Shown one piece after another: positions 17,647 through 26,778 of a stretch of 64,000 nt of DNA (within the stretch, counting starts at the first letter, position 1; each line of letters starts with the position of its first letter). Origin of the DNA: Streptomyces sp. NRRL B-3428 (GTDB taxonomy: Bacteria > Actinomycetota > Actinomycetes > Streptomycetales > Streptomycetaceae); contig JOGW01000007.1 of assembly GCA_000721375.1 (NCBI GenBank), positions 360,890 through 424,889 on the forward strand, read 5' to 3'. A program made the translations under genes and the position numbers. Under the pieces are notes generated by a model. It saw nothing but the letters and a program-made list of their open reading frames with translations, was not told the origin of the DNA and ran no database searches.

Positions 17647-19223
17647 GCCGGACAGACCCCGCCCTCCCGGGGGCCGAACCCTTTCAACCCTATCGGCGCC
17701 CACTGGCAGTCGCCGTCGCCCAAGGCGCCACCGCCGTCATGGGCGGCCGCCGCTCCCTGCGTCCCAGCCCCTACCTGGTCTTCGGCACCCTCTTCTGGGT
17801 GCTGATGACGGCCGCCGCATGGCGCGTCCCGGTCTGCTGCGACTTCGGCCAGCACGCGGCCGTGGTCGAACGGCTCAAGGCCGATCTCCTCGACCCCGCG
17901 CATCCGATGGCGGCGGCCCCCGGCGACGGCAGTGCGTATTACTCCCCGTACGCCGTCCTCCAAGGCCTCATCGCCAAGGTGACGGGCCTCGCGGGCTGGC
18001 AGGTCGTCAAGCTCTCCGGCGCGGTCAACCTCCTGGTGCTGCTCACCGGCATCGGCCGCTTCGTGAAGGCACTGACCCCCAGCCGCTGGGCGCCGCTGCT
18101 CGCGCTCGCCTGCATGGTGCTGCTGTGGGGTACCAAAATGGCCTGGTGGAGCGGGTACTTGGGCCTGATGTCGATGACCGGCCATCTGCCCTTCCCGTCG
18201 ACGTTCGCGATCGGTCTGGCCTTCTGGGCCTGGGCCCTGACGGCCCGCCTCGCCCGCGACGGCGGCCCGCTCCTCGCGTACGCGGGACTCGGCGCGCTCT
18301 GCGGCCTGATCCTCCTCATCCACCCGATCTCCTCGGTCGCGGCGATGATCGGTGTCGTCGCCTTCGTCCTCGGGTGGGGCCTGCGCGCGGCTCCTGAACG
18401 GTCCCGTCGCCCGGCCCTCGGCTGGGCGCTCGCGGCGCTCACCGCGGCCCTGGTGATCCTCACGTGGCCGTACTACTCGGTCTTCGCCCTCCTCGGCGAC
18501 AGCAGCGTGGACGGCATCCACCGCCAGTTGTACGACGCGATGCCCGAGCGCTTCTGGCTGGCCTTCCTCGGACTCCCCGCACTCGTGGCCAGATGGCGGC
18601 GCGACCGGCGCGATCCGCTGGTGCTGATGTTCGTGCTCGGCGCCGCGACCATCGCGTACGGCTGGGTCTCCGGGCATTACACGTACGGGCGGATCATGGG
18701 ACTCACCCTGATCCCGCTGCAGTTCGCCCTGGCCGTCGAGCTGGCCGGCCCCCGGCCCTGGACCTGGGGGCGGCGGGTGCTCGCGACCCTGTGCGGGGCC
18801 GGTCTCGCGCTGAGTTTCCTCTCCGTGCAGGCGGGCGCGGTCGTGCCGCGCGCCCTGGATCCGGTCGGCTTCGACCAGCCGCCGCGCTGGCCCTCGTACG
18901 ACTGGGCGGCGCGGCATATCGCGCCGGGCGAGGTCGTCCTGACCGACAGCTACCGCGCCACGCGCTCCCTGCCGGGTTACGGCCCGAACCTCGTGGCACC
19001 GGCGTGGCCGGACGCCTCCATGGCGGAGACGGAACGCGCCCGCCGCTCACAGGCGGTCAGGCGCTATCTCTCCGCCGGCTCGACCCCGGCCGAACGGGCC
19101 GCGGTCGTCCGCCGGTTCGGGGTGCGGTGGCTGTTGCTCACCCCTCAGCAGCGGGCGCCGAGGGAGGCGGTCGTGGTGGCCTGGGGGCCGCACACGGGTG
19201 AGGTGCTCGCGCGGGTGGGGTGA
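17643..19223 (+). CDS. Polytopic GT-C-like membrane glycosyltransferase (paralogue of 32688-34235)
   Basis: This 526-residue protein starts at a GTG overlapping the TagF-fusion stop. After the first helix comes CDFGQHAAVVERLKADLLDP ... YYSPYAVLQGLIAKVTG. The same loop occurs as GDLGIHAATVERLRTDLLDP in the gene at 32688. An acidic residue in the first extracytoplasmic loop is typical of GT-C enzymes that use polyprenyl-phosphate sugars. About ten hydrophobic helices follow, then a ~130-residue C-terminal soluble part. Being translationally coupled to the GT2-TagF gene, it probably glycosylates that polymer outside the membrane. The family name is uncertain; a flippase or ligase role is possible. 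Confidence 0.7.
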   Translation: MSRTDPALPGAEPFQPYRRPLAVAVAQGATAVMGGRRSLRPSPYLVFGTLFWVLMTAAAWRVPVCCDFGQHAAVVERLKADLLDPAHPMAAAPGDGSAYYSPYAVLQGLIAKVTGLAGWQVVKLSGAVNLLVLLTGIGRFVKALTPSRWAPLLALACMVLLWGTKMAWWSGYLGLMSMTGHLPFPSTFAIGLAFWAWALTARLARDGGPLLAYAGLGALCGLILLIHPISSVAAMIGVVAFVLGWGLRAAPERSRRPALGWALAALTAALVILTWPYYSVFALLGDSSVDGIHRQLYDAMPERFWLAFLGLPALVARWRRDRRDPLVLMFVLGAATIAYGWVSGHYTYGRIMGLTLIPLQFALAVELAGPRPWTWGRRVLATLCGAGLALSFLSVQAGAVVPRALDPVGFDQPPRWPSYDWAARHIAPGEVVLTDSYRATRSLPGYGPNLVAPAWPDASMAETERARRSQAVRRYLSAGSTPAERAAVVRRFGVRWLLLTPQQRAPREAVVVAWGPHTGEVLARVG

Positions 19224-19226
19224 GGG

Positions 19227-21182
19227 TCAGTGGGCGTGCGGGGGCGGAACGTCGGCCCGGTCGGGCGCGGTCTCCGGAGCCGCAGGAGCGGCGGGAGCAG
19301 GTGCGGCCGGAGGGGCCGGAGCGGCCGGAGCAGGTGCGGCCGGAGCGGCCGGAGCAGGTGCGGCCGGAGCGGCAGGTGCGGGGTGGCCCGCATGTTCCTC
19401 CACCGCAGACAGTTCCGCCGGAGCCCCTGCTGCCCCTTCAGGCCCCTCGGCCTCCGCTGCCTCAACCGTCTCCCCCCGCTCACGAGCCCGCTTCTTCTCG
19501 TACGCCTCAAGCACGGGATCCACCACCGGCACCGGCTTGCCCACCGGCCAGTCGATCGGGCGCTCGGGCGCCCTGCGCACGTACATCCGCAGCACCCCGC
19601 TGCGCTCGGGGAACTCCCCGCGCAGCACGAACTGTTCGTTGATCACCGACAGCTTCGCGGCCTCGGTCGCCGAGGTCGGACGCCAGGACGTGTCCGCCGC
19701 GCGCCGCTCGGCGAGCAGCCAGACCCGGTCGACCTTGGCGAGCCTGCGCCGCAGTTCGATCGGGTCGGTCTCCTTGCCGTACACCGTGCCCGACGCGGCC
19801 GGCGGCGCCTGCAGCGCGAGGTCCTTGGTGCCTGCGAAACCCGCGGGGTAGGTCAGCGCGTGTCTGCGGGCGTGCGAGGGCAGGTACAACACCGGGTCGC
19901 CGGGCTGCAGTTCACGTGCCGCGAGCCGCGCGACAGCGGCCATGTCCTCCGGCCGTCCGTCCGCCGTGGCCTGGGCCCGGTGCTGCGGCAGCTGCCACAG
20001 ACAGGCCGCCGCCACCGCCGCCGCCCCTGTCAGCGCGGCGGCCGCGCGGTGCGGCCGGTGGCCCTGCGGCAGCAGCCGTCCCACGACGGTGGCGCAGCGC
20101 GCACCGCCGACCGCGGCGAGCAGCGGCACCCCGGCGAGCGCGAACAGCAGGGAGCTCTGGTGGTAGAGCGGGGCGACCTGCGCGAGCGAGATCAGGAGCG
20201 CGGACGGCACCAGGACCAGCGGCAGCGCGAGGGCGCCCAGCGAGACCCGGCCCATGCGCGGCAGCGGCGCGTTCAGGGCGACGCAGATCAGCAGCAGAAC
20301 CGTGGTGATCACGAGAGGCGACGGACCGGCGAAGGTGCGCAGCAGCTCCTCGACGCGGTCGATACCGGGCGTCTGACCCCGGTGCGCCGCCTCGTCCTGC
20401 CCGAAGGTGAGGGTGAGCAGCGGGAACAGCGCGGTCAGCGCGGCCGCCGCGGCGACCGTCCAGCCCCGCCACACCTCCGGCGAGATCCGCCGCCAGGACA
20501 CGAGCAAGGTGACCGCGTGGGCCGCGAGCAGCAGCGCCGCGGACTCCTGCAGATACGCCGTGCAACCGACGACCGCGCCGTACCGGCACCAGTCGCGGCC
20601 GCGGCCGAACTCGACCGCGCGCAGGAAGAGCAGCGTGGCCGCGGCGGCGCCCGCGCAGACCAGGGCGAAGGGCCGGCCGTCCGTCGCGTACGACCCGATG
20701 GCCGGTGTCACCGCGTACAGGAGACCGGCCCACAGGCCGACCCGGGCGCGCGCGAGCCGGGTACCGATCGCGGCGACGAGCCCCGCGGTCACGGCCACCG
20801 CGAGCACGGACGGCAGCCGCAGCATCACCTCGCCGGGGTGCAGCCGCAGCACGAAGTGCATCAGCACGTAGTAGACGCCGTGCACCGCGTCGCTGGAGCC
20901 GATCAGCTGCCAGATCTCCGGCAGCGAGCGCCGGGCGATCTGGTACGTGGCGCTCTCCTCACGCCCCATCGAGCCACGGTCGACCCCCCACAGGCCGACC
21001 GCGAGCGCCACCACGGAACCCGCCGTCACGGCGGTGGCGGCCGGGCGCACCAGGAGCAGCCGCGCGAGCGTGCGCAGATGACCGGACGGAACGGCGGCCG
21101 CCCTGCGGGCCGTGCCCGCAGGCGTGCCGTGGCCGGAGGCGGTCGGGGTGCCGGTGAACGCGGAGGACTGCGAGCGATACAT
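19227..21182 (-). CDS. Polytopic GT39/ArnT-like membrane glycosyltransferase with Pro-Ala tail
   Basis: This 651-residue protein has an N-terminal helix near residue 45. A GT-C-type first loop follows (WGVDRGSMGREESATYQIARR, then SSDAVHGVYYVLMHFVLRLHPGE), with about ten further helices to residue ~400. Next is a soluble region containing LQPGDPVLYLPSHARR and WLLAERR, and a ~60-residue C-terminal tail of Pro-Ala repeats. Relatives transfer sugars from lipid-phosphate donors on the outer membrane face. No Shine-Dalgarno precedes the ATG; CTCCTCC is present instead, so translation may be leaderless or start at a later codon. It is convergent with the preceding gene with 3 nt between stops. Confidence 0.7.
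   Translation of the reverse strand: MYRSQSSAFTGTPTASGHGTPAGTARRAAAVPSGHLRTLARLLLVRPAATAVTAGSVVALAVGLWGVDRGSMGREESATYQIARRSLPEIWQLIGSSDAVHGVYYVLMHFVLRLHPGEVMLRLPSVLAVAVTAGLVAAIGTRLARARVGLWAGLLYAVTPAIGSYATDGRPFALVCAGAAAATLLFLRAVEFGRGRDWCRYGAVVGCTAYLQESAALLLAAHAVTLLVSWRRISPEVWRGWTVAAAAALTALFPLLTLTFGQDEAAHRGQTPGIDRVEELLRTFAGPSPLVITTVLLLICVALNAPLPRMGRVSLGALALPLVLVPSALLISLAQVAPLYHQSSLLFALAGVPLLAAVGGARCATVVGRLLPQGHRPHRAAAALTGAAAVAAACLWQLPQHRAQATADGRPEDMAAVARLAARELQPGDPVLYLPSHARRHALTYPAGFAGTKDLALQAPPAASGTVYGKETDPIELRRRLAKVDRVWLLAERRAADTSWRPTSATEAAKLSVINEQFVLRGEFPERSGVLRMYVRRAPERPIDWPVGKPVPVVDPVLEAYEKKRARERGETVEAAEAEGPEGAAGAPAELSAVEEHAGHPAPAAPAAPAPAAPAAPAPAAPAPPAAPAPAAPAAPETAPDRADVPPPHAH
19291..19382. 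repeat. 24-bp tandem repeat encoding the Pro-Ala tail
   Basis: There are two exact copies of a 24-bp unit (19321-19344 and 19345-19368, unit starting GCGGCCGGAGCAGG), flanked by degenerate copies on both sides. They lie inside the 651-residue gene and encode alternating AAP/APA residues on the minus strand. The tail is probably extended and wall-spanning, and its length likely varies between strains. Confidence 0.75.
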
Positions 21183-21324
21183 GCGGAGGAGTTTGTGCTA
21201 TTAACTGCCGATTTCTGTGTAATGACGCCCCTCGCCCGACCGTCGACACCCGGACGGGCGACCCCTCCCTTTCCGCTCGTGGGCCGCGATTGTGATCCGT
21301 TCGATGGGTTGCGGAGGGCAGTCC

Positions 21325-21354
21325 TTGACCTTTCCCTAATGGGACAATTACGTA
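21325..21354 (+). promoter_or_regulatory. Possible promoter upstream of the GT2 gene at 21376
   Basis: TTGACC (21325-21330), an 18-nt spacer and TACGTA (21349-21354) lie 22 nt before the ATG, in a noticeably AT-rich gap. The -10 match is weak. Confidence 0.25.
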
Positions 21355-21375
21355 CGACTACTACTATTTGTCCTC

Positions 21376-22992
21376 ATGGAAAGCCTGCCGTCCCCCGAGC
21401 CCCAGGTCTGCGTCGTCGTGATCGGCTACAACGACTCCGCCCATGTGGCCGAAGCGGTGCACTCCGCCCTCGCCCAGGGCCCCGCCGTCCGCGAGGTGAT
21501 CGCGGTCGACGACTGCTCGCTCGACGACAGCCGCGAGGTGCTGCACCGCCTCGCCGCCGATGAACCCCGGCTCAAGGTGATCGCCCGCACCACGAACAGC
21601 GGCGGCTGCGGCACCCCGCGCAATGACGGCATCGACGCCTGTACGTCCCCGTACGTGATGTTCCTGGACAGCGACGACGTGCTGCCGACGGGCGCCGTGG
21701 ACGCGCTGCTCACCGCGGCGAGCGAGCACGGCACCGAGGTCGCGGCCGGTCTGTGCGTCCGACGGGAACTGCCCTCGGGCCGCGAGGTGCCCTGGGAGCC
21801 CGATCTCTACGACAGCCCGGCGATCGTCGAACACCCCAGCCGCCGCCCGCGCCTGGTGCACGACACCCTCTGCGTCAACAAGCTCTACCGCACGGACTTC
21901 CTGCGCGCGCACGAGATCCGCTTCCCCGACGGCCGTTTCGTCTACGAGGACTTCGTGTTCAGCGCGCGGATGCTCGCGGCCGGGCCGCGGATCGCGCTGA
22001 TCTCCAACCCCGTCTACGTCTGGCATGTGCGCCGCTCGGCCGCCCATCTGTCGATCTCGCTCGACCGCGCGGGCATCGGCAACTGGCAGGCGAGGATCGA
22101 CGCGCATCGCGAAGTCGTCGGCATCCTCACCGACGCCGGCGAGAAGGAGCTGGCCAGGGCGGCGCGCGCGAAGTTCGTCGACCGCGGCGTGCGGATGTAC
22201 CTGCGCGAGTTCGACCAGCGCACCCCGGAGTACCGCACACAGTGGTGGCAGCTGACGCGCGCCTATCTGGCCACCTTCGACGAGGCCGACTTCGAGCGCG
22301 CGCCGGCTCCCGGCCGGGTGATCTCGCGGGTCCTCCTGGCCTCGCCGGTCCCGGTCGACCTGCCGCGTCTGCAGCAGGTCGCCGCCCAGCCGGCCCGCCT
22401 TGTGCCGCCGTACGCGAAGGGGCCGGACGGCAGACCGGTCTGGTCCGCGGAGCTGCCGCAGGTCGGCCTCGAACATCTGCTGATCCGCCCGATGCGGCTG
22501 CTCCCGCTCACCGTCGACGCGTCCCTGCTGCCGCGCACACGGACCTCGCTGCTCACGCTGAGACTGCACGAGCTGTACGGACGGGTCGCGGAGGGCGGAC
22601 CCACGGTCGTGGACGTCGAGCTGCGGGACCGGGCCGGGCTGGCGCGCGTGATCCGGCGTACGGCGGCATGGCAGGCGGATCCGTCCGACACGGAGGGGAG
22701 CTGGACGGCCGAGGTCCTGCTCGATCTCGGTGCGCTCGACCCCGCGGCCGGGGCGTGGGATCTGCGCGTCCGGCTCCGTTTCGCGGACGGCACGTACCGC
22801 GAGACCACGACGCGCGCGGTGGAGGGGCCCGGGGTGCTGCGGCGCACGGCCGTACGGGACATGCGGCGCGGGGTGCGCCTCGTGCAGCCGTACGCGACGA
22901 GCGGCGGGAATCTCGCGGTGCGGGTCGCTCCCGGGGTGCGCGGGGTGGCACAGGTGGTGGGGCGGCGGGTGCGGCGGGTGCTGAGCCGTTAG
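21376..22992 (+). CDS. GT2 glycosyltransferase with C-terminal beta domain
   Basis: This 538-residue protein shows VCVVVIGYNDSAHVAEA, VDDCSLDDS, NSGGCGTPRN and FLDSDDVLP (metal-binding) within the first ~110 residues, then a helical region to ~330 and a beta-rich tail. It is clearly a paralogue of the protein at 30992-32626, which shares the NSGGC(G/S)(T/A)PRN and YxMFLDSDD segments and a similar tail. Family 2 enzymes of this build elongate envelope polysaccharides. There is no strong Shine-Dalgarno, and the gap before it is AT-rich. The next gene begins 49 nt downstream in the same direction. Confidence 0.85.
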   Translation: MESLPSPEPQVCVVVIGYNDSAHVAEAVHSALAQGPAVREVIAVDDCSLDDSREVLHRLAADEPRLKVIARTTNSGGCGTPRNDGIDACTSPYVMFLDSDDVLPTGAVDALLTAASEHGTEVAAGLCVRRELPSGREVPWEPDLYDSPAIVEHPSRRPRLVHDTLCVNKLYRTDFLRAHEIRFPDGRFVYEDFVFSARMLAAGPRIALISNPVYVWHVRRSAAHLSISLDRAGIGNWQARIDAHREVVGILTDAGEKELARAARAKFVDRGVRMYLREFDQRTPEYRTQWWQLTRAYLATFDEADFERAPAPGRVISRVLLASPVPVDLPRLQQVAAQPARLVPPYAKGPDGRPVWSAELPQVGLEHLLIRPMRLLPLTVDASLLPRTRTSLLTLRLHELYGRVAEGGPTVVDVELRDRAGLARVIRRTAAWQADPSDTEGSWTAEVLLDLGALDPAAGAWDLRVRLRFADGTYRETTTRAVEGPGVLRRTAVRDMRRGVRLVQPYATSGGNLAVRVAPGVRGVAQVVGRRVRRVLSR

Positions 22993-23041
22993 TCGTCCCA
23001 ACTCCCTTGGCTGTACCACGAGTTCCTGACAGGGTCGGTGG

Positions 23042-23968
23042 ATGGCTACGAAGCGCTTCGAGCGGCTCGAGGAGATACGGCGGCTCGATCCCGAGCGGGA
23101 CGCCTCGGAGATCTACCGGCTGATGGTCGCGTACGAATTCCCCTGGGACGTCGCCCGCGCCCTCGAACTCGCCCTGTACCGCACATACGCCGTGCCGAGC
23201 GTCGGCCGGCTGCTCGCCGAGACGGCGGAGCTGACCGGGCGGACGCAGAAGCGGTACGACGACACCGTGCTGCTCCTGGACGCCGTGGTGGAGCACGGCT
23301 TCGGGTCCGACGAGGGGCGTACGGCGATCCGGCGGATCAACGGGATGCACCGCAGCTACGACATCTCCAACGAGGACATGCGCTACGTGCTGTCCACGTT
23401 CGTCGTCATGCCCAAGCGCTGGATCGACGCGTACGGCTGGCGCCGGCTGTCCGGGCACGAGACGCACGCCAGTGTGGTGCACTACCGCACGCTCGGACAG
23501 CACATGGGGATCAAGGAAATACCCGGCTCCTACGAGGAGTTCGAGCAGCTCCTCGACGCCTACGAGGCCGAGCACTTCCGATGGGACCCGCGCTCGCGCG
23601 AGGTCTCGGACGCGACGCTCGCCCTCATGGCGTCCTGGTACCCGCGCCCGCTCTCACCCCTGCTGCGCACCGGCACCCTGGCCCTCCTGGACGACCATCT
23701 GCTGCGGGCCTTCCGCTACGAGCCCCCGAGCCCGCTCACGCGCTCGGTGGTCCGGCGCGCGGTACGGCTGCGGGGGCGGGCGGTGCGGTTGCTCGCGCCG
23801 CGTACGGCACCGCACTTCGCACGGCAGAACCCCGAGGTGAAGGGGTATCGCGGGGGCTACCGGACCGAGGAGCTCGGCACGTGGCCGCGGCCGGGGGTGG
23901 GCGGGTGTCCGGTGCGGGCGGTCGGGTCCGCGGAGGTGGTGGGCGGCTCGGAGGTCTCCGAGCGCTAG
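23042..23968 (+). CDS. MpaB/latex-clearing-type oxygenase domain protein (DUF2236-like)
   Basis: This 308-residue protein shows RDASEIYRLMVAYEFPWD, ALYRTYAVPSVGRLL, INGMHRSYDISNEDMRYVLSTFV and a Trp/Arg-rich middle. I recognise this combination from the ER-bound oxygenase MpaB/rubber oxygenase superfamily, whose characterised members are b-type heme proteins. His in MHRSYDISN is a candidate heme ligand, by analogy. No signal peptide or membrane helix is evident. It follows a GT2 gene in the same direction but has no obvious role in polymer assembly. Oxidation of a polyprenyl lipid or a sugar is conceivable but pure inference. The last ~60 residues are low-complexity Gly/Arg/Val. Confidence 0.7.
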   Translation: MATKRFERLEEIRRLDPERDASEIYRLMVAYEFPWDVARALELALYRTYAVPSVGRLLAETAELTGRTQKRYDDTVLLLDAVVEHGFGSDEGRTAIRRINGMHRSYDISNEDMRYVLSTFVVMPKRWIDAYGWRRLSGHETHASVVHYRTLGQHMGIKEIPGSYEEFEQLLDAYEAEHFRWDPRSREVSDATLALMASWYPRPLSPLLRTGTLALLDDHLLRAFRYEPPSPLTRSVVRRAVRLRGRAVRLLAPRTAPHFARQNPEVKGYRGGYRTEELGTWPRPGVGGCPVRAVGSAEVVGGSEVSER

Positions 23969-23997
23969 TTGTCCCACCCCACCCCGCCAAGCGGGCG

Positions 23998-24981
23998 CTA
24001 CTCGCCCCGTCCCGCCTCCGGATGCAGATGCACCCAGCCCGCCCAGGCCGACGTGATCATGTCGCGGACATCGTGGCGGGCCTTCCAGCCCAGCTCGGTC
24101 GAGATGCGCTCGGCGGAGGCGACGACGCGGGCCGGGTCGCCCGCGCGGCGCGGGGCGATCTCGGGCTCGGTCTCGTAACCGGCGACCTCGTTGATCAGGT
24201 CGACCAGCTCACGGACCGAAACGCCTTCGCCACGGCCGATGTTGACCGTCAGATCGGTGCCGGGCTCGGCGGCCAGCTTGCGGGCGGCGACCACATGGGC
24301 CTCGGCCAGGTCGGCCACGTGGATGTAGTCACGGACACAAGTTCCGTCCGGCGTCGGGTAGTCGGCGCCGAAGATCCGCGGGGCCGCGCCCTCGGTGAGC
24401 TTCTCGAACACCATCGGGACGACGTTGAAGACACCGGCGTCGGCGAGTTCGGGGCTCGCGGCGCCCGCCACGTTGAAGTAGCGCAGCGACGCGGTCGCCA
24501 GGCCGTGGGCCTTGCCGGTCGCGCGGACCAGCCACTCACCGGCCAGCTTCGTCTCGCCGTACGGGCTCATCGGCAGACACGGGGTGGCTTCGGTGACGAG
24601 GTCCACATCGGGCATGCCGTAGACGGCGGCCGACGAGGAGAAGACGAAGGAGCGCACCCCGCCGGCGGCCGCCGCCGCGAGCAGGACGCGCAGGCCCTCG
24701 ATGTTCTCGTGGTAGTAGTGCAGCGGCAGTTCGACGGACTCGCCGACCTGCTTCTTCGCCGCGAGGTGCACGACTCCGGTGACGGCGTGCTCGGCGATCG
24801 CACGGTCGAGCGCGGCGCGGTCGAGCACGGTGCCCGCGACGAGCGGCACCCCCGCGGGAACCCGCTCGGCCACACCCGTCGACAGGTCGTCGAAGACGAC
24901 CGCCCGCTCGCCGGCGGCGAGCATGGCACGGACGACGTGCGCTCCGATGTAACCGGCACCGCCGGTGATCAGCCAGGTCAT
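23998..24981 (-). CDS. galE: UDP-glucose 4-epimerase
   Basis: This 327-residue extended short-chain dehydrogenase has WLITGGAGYIGAHV (NAD loop at the N-terminus), HLAAKKQVGESVE, the catalytic SSSAAVYG and SPYGETKL (Tyr-x3-Lys), and LRYFNVAGA, all typical of GalE. The ATG at 24981 is preferred over the in-frame GTG 6 nt upstream, because AGGGTG lies 5-6 nt before it. It interconverts UDP-glucose and UDP-galactose, or the GlcNAc/GalNAc pair. In this setting it would supply the galactose-type donor for the glycopolymer. It is convergent with the MpaB-like gene. Confidence 0.93.
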   Translation of the reverse strand: MTWLITGGAGYIGAHVVRAMLAAGERAVVFDDLSTGVAERVPAGVPLVAGTVLDRAALDRAIAEHAVTGVVHLAAKKQVGESVELPLHYYHENIEGLRVLLAAAAAGGVRSFVFSSSAAVYGMPDVDLVTEATPCLPMSPYGETKLAGEWLVRATGKAHGLATASLRYFNVAGAASPELADAGVFNVVPMVFEKLTEGAAPRIFGADYPTPDGTCVRDYIHVADLAEAHVVAARKLAAEPGTDLTVNIGRGEGVSVRELVDLINEVAGYETEPEIAPRRAGDPARVVASAERISTELGWKARHDVRDMITSAWAGWVHLHPEAGRGE

Positions 24982-25064
24982 GGTCACCCTGTTTCCGTAG
25001 CGTTCTGTATCTCTTTGTGCGAGGCGTGAAGACGCCCTTCAGGTTACGGACCCCTGGACGCCAC

Positions 25065-25760
25065 TCAGGCCCCGGACCCCGGCCCCTGCATCACTCCCGA
25101 CCCTTGCATCGCCCGCAGCCCCGCCGCCGTCGCGGCGGTCAGCCGGTCCAGATAGCCCGTGGGCAGCGGTGAGCGCATGACGACCGAGCGCCAGTACAGC
25201 GGCCCGGAGATCAGATCGAGCGCGAGCTCCTCGTCGACCGACTCGCTCAGCTCGCCACGGGAGACCGCGGCCTTGACGATACCGCTGGCCACCGAGTGCT
25301 GGCCCTCGCGCAGCGCCTTGTCCAGGGCCTCGCGGATCTCGGGGTTGCGGGCCGCCTCGGCCTGGAGATCGGGGAGGATCTGGCCGGCCACGGGGTGGCG
25401 CAGGGCGCGCGAGCTGACCTCGTAGAGCAGCCGCAGATCACCTTCGAGGGAGCCGGTGTCGGGGGCGGGCAGGCCCTGGACGGCGACCGCCGACACCAGG
25501 TCGAGGACCAGGTGCAGCTTGGAGCGCCAGCGGCGGTAGACGGCGGTCTTGCCGACGCCCGCACGGCGCGCGACGCCCTCGATCGACATCCGCCCGTACC
25601 CGGCGGCGGCGAGTTCCTCGAATACCGCCGTACGGATGGCCTCGGTCACATCCTCACGCAGCACCGCAGCGCCGGCCGGTGCCCGTCGGCGGGTGGGCCC
25701 GGCCGCCTGGGAGCTGGGCAGGGAGGGGTCCTGGTCGGGGATGGAGGCCTCGGAGGTCAT
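25065..25760 (-). CDS. TetR-family transcriptional regulator
   Basis: This 231-residue protein has a helix-turn-helix at about 40-83 (VTEAIRTAVFEELAAAGYGRMSIEGVARRAGVGKTAVYRRW), with the recognition helix at GKTAVYRRW. The rest is an all-helical ligand domain. An N-terminal 30-residue Pro/Ala stretch precedes the HTH. The ATG at 25760 is chosen over a GTG 6 nt upstream. It is divergent from the TagGH-like exporter with 112 bp between, so it may regulate that operon as well as itself. The ligand is unknown. Confidence 0.88.
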   Translation of the reverse strand: MTSEASIPDQDPSLPSSQAAGPTRRRAPAGAAVLREDVTEAIRTAVFEELAAAGYGRMSIEGVARRAGVGKTAVYRRWRSKLHLVLDLVSAVAVQGLPAPDTGSLEGDLRLLYEVSSRALRHPVAGQILPDLQAEAARNPEIREALDKALREGQHSVASGIVKAAVSRGELSESVDEELALDLISGPLYWRSVVMRSPLPTGYLDRLTAATAAGLRAMQGSGVMQGPGSGA

Positions 25761-25785
25761 GCGCACAGCATACGGCCGTGACGAC

Positions 25786-25801
25786 GAAACGGTTGCGTTC
25801 C
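25786..25801. promoter_or_regulatory. Candidate TetR operator between the regulator and the ABC exporter
   Basis: GAAACG GTTG CGTTCC is a near-perfect inverted repeat (one mismatch per arm) 26 nt from the regulator start and about 70 nt from the exporter start. Its position in the divergent gap fits an operator. The assignment is by location only. Confidence 0.3.
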
Positions 25802-25872
25802 GACGTGGATCTGGCCTACCTTCGACGAAGCGACGATACGGGTCCGTCCCGACGTAAAAGCGAGGTAAATCA

Positions 25873-26778
25873 GTGAGTCAGGTGCTTGACGCTCCGCCGC
25901 GGCCCGCGGCCGCGGACGCCCAGGAGCTCGCCGCGCGCTACGGGCTCTCGGTGAGCAACGCCCGCGCACCGCTGGGCGCTTACAGCCGTCAGCTCTGGCA
26001 GCGGCGGCACTTCATCCGCGCCTTCGCGACCGCCAAGCTGACCACCCAGTACAGCGAGGCCAAGCTCGGCCAGATCTGGCAGGTCATGACGCCGCTGCTG
26101 AACGCGGCCGTCTACTACCTCATCTTCGGCGTCCTGATGAACGTCAAGCGCGGTGTGCCGGACTACATCCCGTACCTGGTCACCGGCGTCTTCACGTTCA
26201 CCTTCATCCAGACCTCGATCCTGAGCGGCACCCGGGCGATCTCCGGGAACCTCAGCCTCGTGCGCGCCCTGCACTTCCCGCGTGCCGCGCTGCCGATCTC
26301 GTTCTGTCTGCAGCAGCTGCAGCAGCTGCTGTTCTCCCTGTGCGCCCTGATCGTGATCGTCCTCGGCTTCGGACTGCCCCTCACGACCTCGTGGCTCCTC
26401 GTCGTACCGACCCTGGCGCTGCTCGCCGTCTTCAACGCCGGTCTCGCGATGATCATGGCGAGGGTGGCCGCGAAGACCCCTGACGTCACCCAGCTGATGC
26501 CCTTCATCCTGCGCACGTGGATGTACACGTCCGGCGTGATGTTCCCGCTGGCCAATGTGCTCAAGCAGCACAACTTCCCGCTCTGGCTCAAGCACGCGGC
26601 GGAGTACAACCCGGCCGCGATCTTCATGGATCTCATGCGTTTCGCCCTGCTCGACAGCTTCCACGCGAGCCAGCTGCCGCCCCACGTATGGATCTGGGCG
26701 ACCGGCTGGGCCCTGCTCGTGGGTGTCGGCGGGTTCATCTACTTCTGGAAGGCAGAGGAGACCTACGGCCGTGGCTGA
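25873..26778 (+). CDS. ABC exporter permease, TagG/RfbA-like
   Basis: This 301-residue protein starts at a GTG with GAGGT 6 nt upstream. It has a cytoplasmic amphipathic start (FIRAFATAKLTTQYSEAKLGQIWQV), then six hydrophobic segments (LLNAAVYYLIFGVLM, YLVTGVFTFTFIQT, LLFSLCALIVIVLGF and others), and ends EETYGRG. This is the ABC2 permease of teichoic acid or O-antigen exporters. Together with the ATPase at 26771 (8-nt overlap) it would move lipid-linked polymer across the membrane. Confidence 0.92.
   Translation: MSQVLDAPPRPAAADAQELAARYGLSVSNARAPLGAYSRQLWQRRHFIRAFATAKLTTQYSEAKLGQIWQVMTPLLNAAVYYLIFGVLMNVKRGVPDYIPYLVTGVFTFTFIQTSILSGTRAISGNLSLVRALHFPRAALPISFCLQQLQQLLFSLCALIVIVLGFGLPLTTSWLLVVPTLALLAVFNAGLAMIMARVAAKTPDVTQLMPFILRTWMYTSGVMFPLANVLKQHNFPLWLKHAAEYNPAAIFMDLMRFALLDSFHASQLPPHVWIWATGWALLVGVGGFIYFWKAEETYGRG

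Noticed and set aside
23979..24000. Short CCCGC/GCGGG stem between the MpaB-like gene and galE
   Set aside because: Five base pairs in a C-rich gap are too weak to call a terminator.
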